Positions 21,110-34,478 are shown, counted from the stretch's first letter. The stretch: DNA of 64,000 bases from Cocos nucifera (GCA_006176705.1 QRFJ01004319.1:1-64000); one strand, 5' to 3'. Program-made: numbers and translations. Notes: generated by a model from the sequence alone, not told the origin.

Positions 21110-23349
21110 TGAAGAAAAAATCCTATTTTCCATCGCAAGATCGTGCAGATCTGAGATGGATTTTTCTAAAAATTTTTAAATGACCCAATCAGATCTAAGA
21201 GTTCTCAAATCTAATTATAGTGACTTGATATTAAAAATTAAAATAAAAATTAAATTAAATTTAATATCATATCTTTTTTGGGTAATCTGATTACCCAATG
21301 ATGATCTTGATATTTTCTAAGATTTTAGAAGGAGCCACGCATGCGCCTGGCCTCTACCAGTATCCACTCGAGAAGAATCTGGACATCTTCTTCTCACAAA
21401 TTTTTTCTCCAAAGATCAAATCTGATTCAGATCTGGAAGTTCTTCAAAAAATTTTTGAAGGCAGCATGTCCGTCTCACAAACACCATCGCGTAGATGCTG
21501 AACTCTTCACAAATTTGATTGGATCTTCTTCTAAAATTTATGCCTAACCTTTTAGGCATGTAGAAGGGAGGGAGAGAGAGGATAGAAGGGCTGTGGGATA
21601 TCTAGAATGATAGCCTTTAGGTACGAAAAATATTTCTTCATGAAGAGCCTTGGTGCAAGGGTTCTTATACAAAAGCATAGTGCCAAGTTAGAGTCCCTCT
21701 TTGATCAAAATCCTCATTTTATTGACCATTGGGACTCCTGGACTTGATCTCCATGAAAATTCTCAGATCTCATTTAATTTTAATGCCAAGAATCAATCTA
21801 GAAGGTGGCAGCATGAGTAGATAAGGAAGAGTCCACTGCGCTTAGGATTCTTCCCTCAAGAGTTTAATGTAAATCAAACTCTATCATAACTTAGTCTAGA
21901 CACCTCCAAAAATTACAAAATTAGGTACACCCAATACATAATTCTTGCTCTATTATATATCTAGAAATTAGATTAAAATAATTTCTAGAGAATTTTCTAT
22001 AAGCATATGATCAGGTGACCCTTAATTCTCTCAAATAGGTCAACTTTTGATCCCAGTCCAATTTGACTATGAATGAATTTAATTTCTATAATTAATCTGA
22101 CCTGGACATGCTCCAGTCAGATGAAAATAAATTCATTCAAAATATAAGAATGAGTTAAATCAAATTTGACTTGGTTGTGATAAATCAGAAAGATTTCAGA
22201 AGGAAAAAGTCAGGCTCAATTGTGTGCTAGCATGATTACCTTGAACTTGATTGGATCTAATCCAAATCAATCGAATTGGGTTAGCTCAATTGATGATATC
22301 TAGATCCAAATTCTTATTTATGTGATCCAGTTAGATTCAATTCTATATAGTAATAGGATATGTCATGATCTCCATCATCGACATCATCGAAACACCTTTC
22401 AATGGACCAGAACTTTTTTGATTCATACAATTAGAATGATTGATCATCAAAGTCATTCTAATTTCTCCCAAAATCCACCAGTGACACCTAGCAGTATATG
22501 ATGGAAACCCATCAGAACTAAAAGTGAATCTCTTGGTGTAGTTACCTATGTGATTTTGGTTTTTCTATCTTGAGCTCCGACAAGATTAGGGTTAAGGTGA
22601 ACTCGTCAAACCCTATGTCCGTCATATGAATTAATCATTCGATTTGAGTCCAATGTGAAACTCTAATAAAAACACTTTCTATCATCTTCACTCTATCGTG
22701 GTCATGGGCTTAAGGACTCAATCTCATGATTATCATAGGGCTACTCCTCATCTATCGAGGTAGATAGATCTTCTTATTGGTGCAATCTAATTTCTATAAT
22801 GAACATGCCGTAGCCAACATACACCTTAGGATTTCGAATGGCTAGGAGATGAGTTATGGTGTAGTCAAACTATAACACCCTCAAGATGAATTGCCAATGT
22901 ACCTAAGATCAATGAACCATATACACCACTGTAGCATCAAACCAGTCATCGATGAGAAGGTAGACTTCCTTATGATTACTCGAGGTGGTCGTTCTCTAAC
23001 AAGTACGTGTACTCTCGCTTCGGTGTCTACATACTGTAGACTCAAGACACGTCTATCCTAAGAAAGCGATCGTACACTAACCTTCTAGATCGATCACCAT
23101 CCTCGTGATGATCCTACGGTCGGAAGCATTTTATGAGTTAATTATAAAAATTCATGTCTTAAATTTTTAACTCTTAAAAATATGAATTATCATTACCATT
23201 AACTCAAAGGATGTATCACCGACACTTTTAAATACACATTATGATAGAAGAATAACCTATTTATTAATTTATAGTCAAAATTATAAAATTATCTTTAAAA
23301 GTGTATTACAAGTGACAGCCAATCTGGCTTCTAGGGCACACATCTAATA
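21110..23349 (-). repeat. S1: solo LTR, family A
   Basis: 2240 bp, starting TGAAGAAAAAATCC and ending CATCTAATA (terminal CA decayed to TA). It is flanked by the perfect 5-bp duplication GAAGG (21105-21109 and 23350-23354) and has no internal region, so it is a solo LTR left by LTR-LTR recombination. It sits inside the E6 3' LTR. Confidence 0.88.
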
Positions 23350-23354
23350 GAAGG

Positions 23355-25149
23355 GGCATGGGTGATAAAGGATTTTGGTAGAGTTTGGGCATGGAGTAGA
23401 GGGCATAAGAAACCCTAGGTGCAGGGGTCTTTATATAGACCTCTATGCCACCTTTAAGTCCTAATGCTTCAAGCAACTATCTTGCTTAAAGTAGAAGGAC
23501 TCTCCTTCTGATCCTATGCCATTTCATATTTTCTCTCTAATTTTTGTTGCACAAATAACTAGAAAAATGTGGCATGGAGAAAGGATAAAACCAAGGGTTG
23601 GCAAAGAGAACTATCTTCCCACAGTTTTGATCTCATCAAAACTCTTTGACCCATTCAAACATTTTTTGAATGGGAACCTCCACCTTATCCAAAAAGGGGT
23701 GCATGCTAGGAAGGGTGTGCACCCTTCTCTTCCTTATGACTTCATCTAGAATTGCACGCTCCTAGAAAATCTCGAGAGGCTGTATGACCCTTCCTTCAAT
23801 TCCTGCAAGATCGGGTTAAGACAACCATTATCCTATTTCCATCTTATGGGATTTAAGATAAGCCAATTTCTTTTAGGACAAGTCTTGATCAGATCAGGAT
23901 AAGGTCCAGTCAGACCACAACAAACCCATGCAAGGCTTTTGAATGAGCTAAATACAATTTGACTTAGTCAAGATGATCTTGAATGATGAGAAAAGGAGAG
24001 AGTCAGGTCCAAATGTATGCTAGTATAATTTTCTTAAACCTGATTGGATCTAATCTAAATCGATCGATTTGGGTTAGCCTAATTGATGACATCTAGACAA
24101 ACCCTTATTTGTATGATCCAATTAGATTCGGTTCTATATGGTAATGAGATACGTTGTGATCTCCATCATCGACATCATCGAAACATCTTTCGATGGACTA
24201 GAACTTTTCTGATTCATCCAGTTAGAATCGTCGATCATAAAGATAATTCTAATTGATCCCAAAATCTACCAGTGATACCTAACAGTATGTAGTGGCAACC
24301 TATCAGAATCGAATATGAATCTTTTAGTGTAGCTACTTATGTGATTAGGTTCTTTTGTCATGAGCTCTGACAGGATCAAGGTTAAGGTGAACTCGTCAAA
24401 CCTAACACCTGTCATATAAATATATCACTCGATTTGAGTTCGATGTGAAATCCTAATAGAAACTCCTTTCTATTAATTCATACTACCATAGCCATGGACT
24501 TAAGGACTCAATCTCATAATCATCATAGGACTACTTCTCATCTATTAAGGTTGATAGATCTTCTATTAGTGCAATCTAATTCCTACAATGAACATGCTAT
24601 AGCCAACATACACCTCAAGGTTTTGAATGGCTAAGAGACCATAACAACTATAATGCACTCAAGGTGAACTATCGATGCACCTCAAGTCAAAAGAACTAGA
24701 CATACAATTGCAACATCGAGCTAGTCATCAATGAGAAGATAGACTTTCTTATGCTTACTCGAGGTGGTCACGCTCAGTGCCCTTGTTCTCAACAAGTACC
24801 TATACTCTCCCTTCAGTATCTTCACACCATAGACTCAAGACTCATCTATCTTAAAAAGATAATCATACACCAATCTTTCAAATCAATCACCATCCTTATG
24901 ATGATCATACGATTGGAAGCAATTTATGAGTTAGTTATGATAACACATATCTTAAATTTTCAATTCCTAAAATTATGTGTTATCATGCCTATTAACTCAA
25001 TGGATGTATCACAAACACTTTAAATATATATATATATATTATGATAGAAAATAATCTTTTTATTTATTTTAAGTTAAAATTATAAAATATTTTTAGAAAG
25101 TATTTTATAAAGTGTCGGCCAATCTGGCTTCTAGGGCACTCATCTAACA
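23355..25149 (-). repeat. E6 3' LTR, right piece
   Basis: It continues family A LTR similarity from the equivalent of E5 position 10315 to the end CATCTAACA. A TATA-like TTATATAG lies near 23431. A short inverted repeat (GGGTGCA with TGCACCC) near 23697-23722 occupies the hairpin region but differs from the other copies. Confidence 0.8.
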
Positions 25150-26301
25150 AACTTCTACTTGATTTAAAGTCAATTGGCTACAAATCTAAGTCTCATCTTC
25201 TTAAGATAGACTTCGATCTTCTACTAGCTTAATGAATTCATCAGTGGGTTAGTCGCATTATCTACGGTGTCGACTCTCTTGACCTCGACGTATCCCTTTT
25301 TGAGGTAATCATGGATGAGATGATATTGCCGCTTGATGTGCTTGGATTTTTGGTGAGATCTTGACTCTTTAGCTAGTGCTATTATTATCGTAGTATAGAG
25401 GGATGGCATTTGATGGCATCACTTCGAGCTCTATGGTAAATTTTTTGAATCAGAATACCTCCTTTGCAGCTTTTGAGGTAGCAATATATTCTACTTTCAT
25501 GGGGGAGTTTGCAATCATGGTCTGCTTGGAACACTTTCAACTTATAGCACCACCATTGCATAAGAATCGATTATCTGATGTCAACTTTCGATCATCTATA
25601 TCAGACATAAAATCTGAGTCTATATATCCTTGGACCTGGAGTTCCTCAATATTAAAGAACAAAAATATATCCTTAATCCTTCTCAAGTACTTAAAGATAT
25701 ATTTCACAGAAGTTCATTGCTCTTTGCTTGAATTTGACTGATACCTGCTTGTGACACTCACAGTATAGGCGATATTAGGTTGTGTACATAGCATGGCATA
25801 CATGAGACTCCCTATTGCTAAAGTATAAGGGATCTTGCTCATGCATTCAATCTCCTTAAGTGTGTTGGGGCATATCTTTTTAGAGAGATGAATGCCATGT
25901 CTAAAGTGCACTAGTCTCCTTTTAAAGTTTTTCATTCTAAACCTCTTCAGCATCTCCTCTATGTACATCTTCTATGAGAGACCTAGCATCCTCTTCTGTC
26001 TATCCCTATAGATTTTAATTCCTAAAATAAAGGATGCTTCTCCTGGGTCTTTCATAGAAAACTCTTTTGACAACCATACTTTGATCGAGATCAACATGGG
26101 AATGTCATTCCTAATTCGGTCATCTACATACAATACGAGAAAAACAATAATGCTTCCACTGATCTTTTTGAAAATACATAGTTTCTCCTCATTCTTGATG
26201 AAATCAAATGATTTGATCATATCATTAAAATGAGCATTCTAGCTCTGAGATGCTTGTTGAAGTCTATAAATAGACCTTTGTAGCTTGTTGACCTTATGAT
26301 C
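25150..26301 (-). pseudogene. E6 RNase H and distal RT
   Basis: Collinear with E5 12051-13220. Recognisable frames are KESRSHQKSKHIKRQYHLIH (25409-25224), KIPYTLAIGSLMYAMLCTQP (25968-25714), and an RT end with LVLYVDD, FSMKDPGEASFILGIK and RDRQKRMLGLS (26220-25972). In the YVDD region the usual ILLIGND is shortened to RND by a small deletion. Stops separate the frames. The 3' half from 25966 is repeated in tandem. Confidence 0.82.
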
Positions 26302-26820
26302 TATTGAGAATTATGTTCCAAAGTCAATCGTCAGCCTGTTGACGATTGAGATATTATAATTAATTTATTAATTAATAAAAAATATTTTGGCATCTTCTAT
26401 GAGAGACCTAGCATCCTCTTCTGTCTATCCCTATAGATCTTAATCCCTAAAATAAAAGATGCTTCTCCTAGGTCTTTCATAGAAAACTCTTTTGACAACC
26501 ATACTTTGATCGAGATCAACATGGGAATGTCATTCCTAATTAGGTCATCTACATACAATACGAGAACAACAACAATGCTTCCACTGATCTTTTTAAAAAT
26601 ACATAGTTTCTCCTCATTCTTGATGAAATCAAATGATTTGATCATATCATTAAAACGAGCATTCTAGCTCTGAGATGCTTGTTTAAGTCCATAAATAGAC
26701 CTTTGTAGCTTGTTGACCTTATGATCTATTGAGAATTATGTTCCAAAGTCAATCGTCAGCTTGTTGACGATTGAGATATTGTAACTAATTTATTAATTAA
26801 TAAAAAATATTTTGGCATCT
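25971..26820. repeat. 425-bp tandem duplication across the E6/E7 junction
   Basis: Bases 25971-26395 and 26396-26820 are direct copies, each holding about 330 bp of E6 RT followed by the first 94 bp of the E7 LTR. The pentamer CATCT occurs at all three boundaries (25966, 26391, 26816). By eye I count about 14 mismatches between copies. Confidence 0.9.
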
Positions 26821-29211
26821 TTTTTCATCATAAATTTACATCATCTAATGAACTTTATTATTGTGATGAAGTTCTTAGGACTATTTAGTTTCGATAACGA
26901 GAAGATTTATCGATTAATCCTTAAATTTGTTCATGACTAAATGATAGGTTGTTAATTAGGACGATAGCGTCTATCGAGCGTAGGTCGCTATATGCCATAT
27001 AGGTTGGTTGTCCTCTTAACTAAGGAGTATGGAGATACTGGTATGGCATACAAGTGAGATATATGGATACATCATCATTGAACGTGACCAACTCTAGAGC
27101 ATTCTGTTGTCAAGAATGTCTCTAATGGGATATAGATATAAGTATCCCTTAGACCTGAGATCACCTCAGTGACTTGCAAGCAACTTACTGTGCTTTGATA
27201 TCGGACTAACTAAATTTTTAATTCAACAACGAAAGCCTTTTGGGCATAGTCAAGCACTTGCAAAGTCAGAGTGTGATCAAGATGGAATTGACCACTCTAA
27301 GAGTTGGAGAAGAATGTAACACTATATTTCAATATAGCGAAACCTTGGCCAGGATAATCCATCAGATGGATTTGATATTTTGAAATACAATGCAGACAAC
27401 CTAATCAGAGTTGACAGTTGAACTCTGAGGTGTCCTATGATTATTATGGTCAAGGGGATGAATTATATGGAAACTATATTCGCATGGGTTCTAAGGATGG
27501 TGTTCTACACCTTTCAACCTATCGGATCGTTGGATATCATTGCCAGACGGTCACTTTGATTGGTATAAAAATTTATTTTTATGCTACTAACTTAGATTCA
27601 GACCTATGAGGTCACACACATTAGAGTTCACGTTATGATCGAATGGTTGATTAGCGATTTAGAATCATTTTAGGGTTAAATAATCAATACGCTTGGTATT
27701 TAACCTAGTGCAAGTGTTGCAGGAGGATCGATTAGCAATTCAATTATTAGTTGACTTAATTTGATTAAGCTAGAAGATTGAGATTAAGTTTAATTAAATA
27801 TAATTTAATTACATTTAATTTGGGCTTGATTGGATCAAGTCCAATTGGCTTATTGGACAAGTCAAGTGCAAGGAAGAACTAGTCCTAGTCTAACTAGGAC
27901 TCGGGTCAACTCAATTTTCTAATTTGATTAAAAAATTAAATTATAATTTAATTTAATTTAATCTAATTTAATTAAGTCTTTAAATAGATTAAGATCTTAT
28001 TTAATTGGGTTAGTTTACTCTTATTTTTATTTGGTTAAAAGACCTTGTTTGACCAAGTCAAAATAGGAGTCCTAGTGTGATTAGGACTCCCTATTCCTTG
28101 CGCCACCTAATCCTCACGCCCCATCCTTTTCTCTTTATATTTTTATGTGAATAATCTCCATGACCAAGGTTTTTCATGCCTCCCTTCTCTCTTCCTTTTT
28201 CTCATATGGAAGTTTGTTGGAAGACCAAGTCAAAAGGGGAATTAGTTTTTCTTAAGGATTCTATGAGATAGAATCCTTGTCAAGCAAAACTCTTCCCATA
28301 AGTGTGCCGACCCATCCTTCCTTATTTTCTTTGATTTTCATGGTAAAAGAGGATATTTTTTTGTGTTCCCCCGTTGCTGGTCCATGGCAGAAAAAGAGGT
28401 GGGGGCACCTAAGAGTTGGGTACCCCAACAACTTTCCTAGTTTGGTCATTCCTAATCTAAGTTTTTGACCTAACTTGGACTCTGCATATCTCTTTTTTTA
28501 AAGAGAATTTTTGGCTAAAGTTTTCATGGATTACAGACATTTGAGAGCCTCTTTGGTGTAGGAAAATTAGAGAAAAATTTATTTAGGTCATAGAGATATT
28601 GAAAACACAAATCAGGGTGTCTAGAAAAAGAACAAAAAAGAAGAAGAGGATCTTCTTCTAGGGTTTTTGTTCCAGATCTCTTCCTCCCTTTTGGGAGCTT
28701 TTGAGAGGTGTCTCAGCATCACAAATCTTCTTCTTTTCTTTTGATTTTTTGGAGTGTCCATGTTTCGAAGAAGAAAGCATCGGATCAATAATCAAGAGAG
28801 ATCAGCACAGTGCTAGCATACTGTAATGATTTCCTGCATCAGGATCTCTGATTGTGTTTGTGGGCTCGTGTGGATGACTCCTAGAGGCCGGACACATGTG
28901 TGACTCATGACTTCATCCTCAAGATCGGATCGGCAAGTTAGAATGTCTAACTTGCTTAGGTAATAGATCTTATCTATTAACTTCATACCTGCATTTGATA
29001 TAGTGTAGATCGAGATTGATTTGATCAACCTTTTCTCTCTTGTTTAATTTTAATTTTTGATTTACTAACATACCTTGATCATGAAATAGATCTGAGATCT
29101 AGGTGTTTACATATTTATTTAAATAAATATTTTATTTATTTAAGTCTTTCGCTGCATGATCTTGAAAAAGTTTTAAGATCTACCCGTGAAACCCTAGATC
29201 TAGTTTTTTCA
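26727..29211 (+). repeat. E7 5' LTR (family C)
   Basis: 2485 bp. It starts TATTGAGAATTATG (TG decayed to TA) and ends TTTTTTCA. It matches 50660-53143 throughout. Long AT-rich blocks at 27790-28030 align with E4. The TATA region near 28485 (TTTTTTTAAAG) is weaker than CTATATAAG in E4. Confidence 0.9.
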
Positions 29212-29213
29212 AT

Positions 29214-29227
29214 TGGTATCAGAGCCC
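29214..29227 (+). other. E7 primer-binding site
   Basis: TGGTATCAGAGCCC, a perfect match to the plant initiator-Met tRNA primer consensus, 2 nt after the LTR CA. Confidence 0.92.
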
Positions 29228-30762
29228 AGGTTCTTGTTACATGATTTTTATATATGTTTAGATTATTTCTTAGATTAGATATAATTTATAATCTAATTAT
29301 TAAATCTAAAATTTAAAAAAAATTCAGATCTCACGAACTAACATAAGGTTGTCCTGCTGTAAGGTTTACCCCTTACAGTGAAAAGGTTGTCCTAGTTCAT
29401 GATGATCTAACTCTAATCATAAATTTATTAGACTTGATCTAATTTTATTTATAATTTAATAGATTTAAAATAGTTTTAGATCTAAAAATAAAATATTTTA
29501 GATTGCACGGACTGCCATAAGGTTGTCCTATTGTAAGGTTTATCCCTTACAGTGAATAAGTTATCCTAGTACGTGCTGATCTAAAATATTGATCACAAAA
29601 TTTTAGATTAGATTTAAGAAATTTTATGATCTGATTAAAAATATTTTAATCTGATTTCAATCATCATAAATATATTAGATTTGATCTAGAAAGATTTATG
29701 ATTGATTATTATTGAAACTGTTTCAATTACATAAACCTGTTTAGATTAGATCTAAAGTAGTTTTATGTTTATTTTACTTGCATATTGATTATGAATCAAA
29801 CTTACAACTTGGTTGATAGAACTATATTGTAAAAATATTTTACAAACATAAAAATTATTTTTAAAAAATTGAACCCCAACTATTAGTCCAAAACTTAATT
29901 GAGAATTAAGAAGTTGATTGATTAGGATCTAGGATTGTGAATTGAAGATCCCGAGATACAAATCATAACACATTGGGTTAAATGGGTTAGTGGAGATTAG
30001 ATCCATTAATTGGGTTAGACCTAGGGTTAGATTAAAAAATGGACTTAATTAGAGAATTGACTAAATCTAATCAATTATTGTCTTAGATTAGGTCAAGGAT
30101 TCTCTAGATCAATTACAATAGTTGTAGTTGGTCAAGTCCATGTCTTTAACAAGACCCAAGATGGACTTGATTCTTGGCTATGCGGTCTAGCACGAACTGT
30201 TAGGTTGATCAAATTGAAACTAATTAAACCAGTTGGTGTCTAAGGTAAACCAGATTGGTGGTTTTTAATTGGCAGCCTGCTTATCTGGCCATTTCTGATG
30301 GTGTCTAAGGCAAGCTTTGGTAGACCCTTCCATCGATCGAACTTACCTGGCCTTTTGGTGAGATTATGTTTTGATTGAATCACTTGACTATTCGAGCTGA
30401 CCTATGTCAGCTAGGTAAATTAGTATGACTGATTTAGGTGCTCCTAGACCAGCCTATTAGTGGTCTCCCTTAAGCTGACTTGGTGAAGCCAATGGGATGA
30501 TCATAACAAGCTGGTTAATCTGACCAACTCACTTTTATAAATAAATCTTCCAAAATTATTAGGTCCCTAAAATGAAATAGTTATATGATAACTGGATCAT
30601 AGCCTTCCATTAAAGTGAATGATAATGGATCCATCAATTGGATAATCATTGGAGGCCCAAAGGTCTGGAGCTTATCGATTGATGGAATTATCATTCATCA
30701 TATGATCTCTTTGATACATCTTTCTAAATGGTGGTCAAGTGGACCAACCAAAGTTGGGCTTG
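29228..30762 (+). other. E7 leader with duplicated stem-loop module
   Basis: Untranslated, AT-rich, with no credible frame. Two related modules of about 80 bp (29335-29410 and about 29504-29585) each carry an inner inverted repeat: CTGTAAGG/CCTTACAG at 29357-29378 in the first, TGTAAGG/CCTTACA in the second. Each also has outer arms that can pair (GAACTA/TAGTTC in the first). E8 interrupts the leader at 30763. Confidence 0.75.
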
Positions 30763-31371
30763 TATTGGGAATATGCGCTCTTCCCATATGGATCAGCATG
30801 GCTGCCAGTGATTAGCCAAGCAATCAAGGAAGTACTTCTTGGAGATCTTTACGGAAGCACGATCAAATAAATCAAGGAATATAGAAGAAGAGAAGAAGAG
30901 GATTTTGGGAGAAAAGAGCTTTTATTTAGTATATTTCAACACACTAACAATCTTGACCTATTTTCAGTATATATACTTTACAAAGGGTCAAGCCCAAGCT
31001 TATAGAAAAGCTCTTCAAACTCAAACAACCCACATACATAAAATAATAACTCGCGAAAACTAAGCCGACTAACCTGTGATTAGGTTGGCTTAATCTACCC
31101 AGTCTCAGTCCCAAACTGAGTAGATCCAATTGTGTACCGTGCCAACAGTCCAAAAATATTGCTCTCTACCTAAATTTTTCTTTGAGACCTAGTCGATCCA
31201 GTCCTGAACTGAGCCGACCTAGTTTCCAAGTGAGCCAGCTCAGTCTCAGAGTGAGCCAACCCAATTTCTAAACTGTACTATTAAGACTGATTCTTCTTTC
31301 GGCTCGTTCCCATCTTCTTATGACCTATCTTCTCATGTTTTCAAGACTTGGGAGTGCCACTTCTGAGCTCA
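30763..31371 (-). repeat. E8 3' LTR
   Basis: 609 bp, starting TATTGGGAATATG (TG decayed) and ending GAGCTCA. Minus-strand TATA box (TATATATA, 30968-30975). About 80-300 bp upstream of it, U3 holds several degenerate copies of an actgagccgacccagt-like motif in both orientations (about 31060-31270). Confidence 0.85.
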
Positions 31372-31386
31372 CATTCTCCACCTTAG
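31372..31386 (-). other. E8 polypurine tract
   Basis: Minus-strand TAAGGTGGAGAATG, directly before the LTR; a typical copia polypurine tract. Confidence 0.75.
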
Positions 31387-31930
31387 TGCTTCCAAGTTCT
31401 TGTGAACTCATCTCTTCTCAATAGACCCATCCATGCCACATATTTTTGAAAGCTATCTCTGGGGAGTACCTTCATGAGTGCATCAGATTGATTCTCCTTG
31501 GTATAGATCTTCATCAGTTCCATCTCACCTTCCTCCACCAGCTTTCTGATCTTGTGGTACCTCACATCTATATGCTTTGTGCGTGCATGATAGACTAAAT
31601 TCTGTGCCAACAATAGAGCACTCTAACTATCATTGAATAGTATAACCTTGCTCTGCTTCACCCCCAACTTATCAATCAGCCTCCTAAGCCAAAGGGCTTC
31701 CTTTACAGCCTTCGTTATCTCAATGTACTCGGCCTCTATGGTAGATAAGGCCATGATTGGCTGAAGGATTGATCTCCAAGACATCGGTCCACCATATATG
31801 CAGAAGAGGTATCCAGTAGTAGACCTCCTTATATCAAGATCACTAACATAATTTGCATCAACAAACCCTTCCAGAGGATCTGAACCTTCACACATCTTCA
31901 AAGATTGTTCTCCAAATCCTCCAAGCTACC
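31383..31930 (-). pseudogene. E8 RNase H
   Basis: The first frame (31901-31623) has GFVDANYVSDLDIRRSTTGY, PMSWRSILQPIMALSTIEAE and KEALWLRRLIDKLGV. The second (31613-31383) has HARTKHIDVRYHKIRKLVEE, followed by a Tork-type tail MGLLRRD. They are collinear and separated only by a stop near 31614-31622. The acidic residues of DAN, D and STIEAE are present. Confidence 0.85.
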
Positions 31931-32590
31931 CACCAAACACCAAACCATAATCTCTTGTTCCATATAGATATCTCAATATCCATTTCAATGCTTTCCAGTG
32001 TTCCTTCCTAGGGTTAGCCATGTATCTACTAGCCGTGCTTACAGCATGTGCTATATCTGATCTACAACACACCATAGTGTACATTACACTACCTATAGCA
32101 TTTGCATAAGAAACTTATTCCATGTACTCTCCCTCCTTTTTCGATTGGAGGCACTGTAACATAGAGAGAGACATATGACTCGATAATGGTGTCTCTATAG
32201 GTTTGGCCTTCTCCATCCCAAACGTCTCTAGAACCTTCTGGACATACTTTTCTTGTGACAAATGGAGCACTCCTTTGCACCTATCTCTACAAATCTTCAT
32301 TCCAAGGATTTTCGCAGCTGGACCCAAATCTTTTATCTTAAATTTAGATGATAATGCCCTTTTCAACCTTTTCACAGCATGCATGCTTCTACTAGCTATG
32401 AGCATATCATCTACATATAATAACAGGTATAGGGCATCCTCCTCATCTACATCCTTAATGTAGACACAACAATCATGTTCACATCTATTGAAACCCAGGC
32501 TCAAGATAAAGTTATCAAACCTTCGATACCAATAACGAGGGGATTGTTTCAAGCCATACAAAGACTTTCTAAGTAAACACACATTTTCTT
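31931..32590 (-). pseudogene. E8 reverse transcriptase, distal part
   Basis: A 155-codon frame (32582-32115) has SLYGLKQSPRYWYRRFD, the catalytic LLLYVDDMLIASR, FKIKDLGPAAKILGMKICRD and LHLSQEKYVQKVLETFGM, all in register. Below 32115 the frame is broken by a stop, and sequence to 31931 reads the usual RT-RNase H connection (YASAVGSLMYAMV-like) with stops. It is among the better preserved RT segments in the window. Confidence 0.85.
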
Positions 32591-33140
32591 CCTATCCTAT
32601 CTCCATGAAACAATCTGGCTGCTTCATGTAGATTCTTTTCTCCAAAGTCCCATAAAGGAAGGCCATCTTCACGTACATCTGTTTCAATTTCATGTTATGC
32701 TGTGCCACTAATGATAGCAAAATTCGAATAGATGTATGGCGTACCATGGAAGAAAAAATTTTTGTGTAGTCAATCCCTTCCCTTTGTGAGTATCACTTTG
32801 CTACTAGCCTTGCTTTGAATCTGACTCCATCTTATTCTGAAAGTGCTTCTTTCTTTGTGAACACCCATTTTGAGCCAATAGGTCGAGCACCCTCTGGAAG
32901 ATCCACTAGCTGCCATGTCTGATTTTTCTCAAGTGATTCCATCTCCTCCATCATGGCCTGCATCCATGAATCATGATGCTCACTCTCCATGGCCTCTGCA
33001 TAATTCTCTAGATCTTTATTAGCAGTGATGAGTGCATAGGAGATAACCTCATCAATGTCATATCTGATCGATCTTCTAATAGTATGCTAGGGCTTGTGCA
33101 AAGCCACTCCCACTAGCACATCTCTGTCTGATGTTTGTGA
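32591..33140 (-). pseudogene. E8 reverse transcriptase, N-terminal part and linker
   Basis: Stops interrupt the palm-domain start. Similarity to copia RT (KARLVAKG-like and QMDVKTAFL-like segments) is readable in pieces on the minus strand between 32620 and 32900. The rest is acidic linker. Confidence 0.6.
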
Positions 33141-34180
33141 CTACTCTTGCATATCTGTCTGAATGGCTAACCCTCCATGCTGATTTTCAATTTGAGATAT
33201 TACTTTTCTGCCCAACTCCACCACAATAGGAACACTCTTGTAAGTGGATGTAACCTGCAAGCCATCATTCTCTGACTGGCCATCGCTATTCATCTTTGTT
33301 TTTCCAGTTTCATCTATCCCAGACCTCCTCAAGATGCTCTTCTCATCAAAGATAACATCCCTACTAATCACTAACTTCTATGCCTAAGAGTTTCACAGTA
33401 GGTACCCCTTGACTTCTTGTGGATACCCTATGAATGTCATCTTTTGAGATTTCGGATCCAATTTGCACCTCTCGATTACCTCCACATATGCATAGGCTGC
33501 ACAATCGAAGACTTTTAGGTGGCCAAGCTCTACCTTCTTTCCACTCTAGACCTCTTCTAGAATGCCTCCGTTCAGCTTATAATGAGGGGACCTATTCACA
33601 AGAAAATAAGAAAAGATTAGAGCATCACCCTAAAAGGACTTTGGGAGTGATGTTTGTAGTCTCAAACTCCATACCTTCTCGATCAGTGTCCAATTCATCC
33701 TCTCCATGATACCATTCTACTGAAAAGTCATCCTCACCATGTAATGGCGTTTGATGCCATTTTCCTCATAGTACCTCCTGAACTCCAAGCTAGTATACTC
33801 TCCTCCATTGTCCGATCTCAGACACTTTACCTATCTCCCTAACTCCTTCTCTACTTCAGCTCTCTAGGCTCTAAATTGGGAAAACATCTTTAATTTTTCT
33901 CTGATCATATAAATTCATGCCCTCTTTGAGAAATCATCAACGAAAGTAACAAAATATTTTGCCCCACCTCTAGCTAATACAGGAACTAGTCCCCACACAT
34001 TCGAGTGCACTAAATCCAGCACTCCCTCGCTATGCTTGATACTTCTAGCAAACTTCATCCTATGTTGTTTGCCAAAGATACATGGCTTAGAAGGATCTAT
34101 GCCCTCCTTCTTCAGGGCTAGGATCATACCTCTTTTTGCTTAGTTCTGTGAGCCCACAGTCACTCATATGACCCATCCGA
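33141..34180 (-). pseudogene. E8 integrase, left copy
   Basis: Minus-strand integrase. A 70-codon frame at 34127-33915 has KPCIFGKQHRMKFARS, LDLVHSNVWGL (usual HTDVWGP; the catalytic Asp is replaced by Asn) and YFVTFVDDFSK. A 76-codon frame at 33371-33141 has SRDVIFDEKSIL, the IN C-terminal VISRDV motif. Bases 33294-34180 are repeated at 40920-41806. At 34180 the frame is cut by the end of E9. Confidence 0.8.
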
Positions 34181-34478
34181 TGAAGGAAAGTCCTAATTTT
34201 TCGGACCAGGTTCATTCAAATCTGATCAAATCGAGAGATATATTTCAAAATTTTTTCTCTCGATCCCAATCAGATCTAGGATGTTTCAGATCTAATTTTA
34301 TTATTTTAATATAAATAAAATAAAGATAAATTAAATTAAATTTAATTTACCTGATTTGGGTAATCCTATTACCCTGTTGATGATCATGTTTGCAGCGGAA
34401 GGTTCTGGATCTAGCCACGCAAGCGCCTAGCCTCTATCGGTATCCTCTCAGGCTGGATCTGGAGATCCTCTTCTTCTC

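Noticed and set aside
29214..29227. Possible tRNA gene at the tRNA-like sequence
   Set aside because: Only the 3'-end complement is present; it is a primer-binding site, not a tRNA gene.
33434..33709. Plus-strand 91-codon frame repeated at 41078-41335
   Set aside because: Antisense shadow of the duplicated E8 integrase segment.
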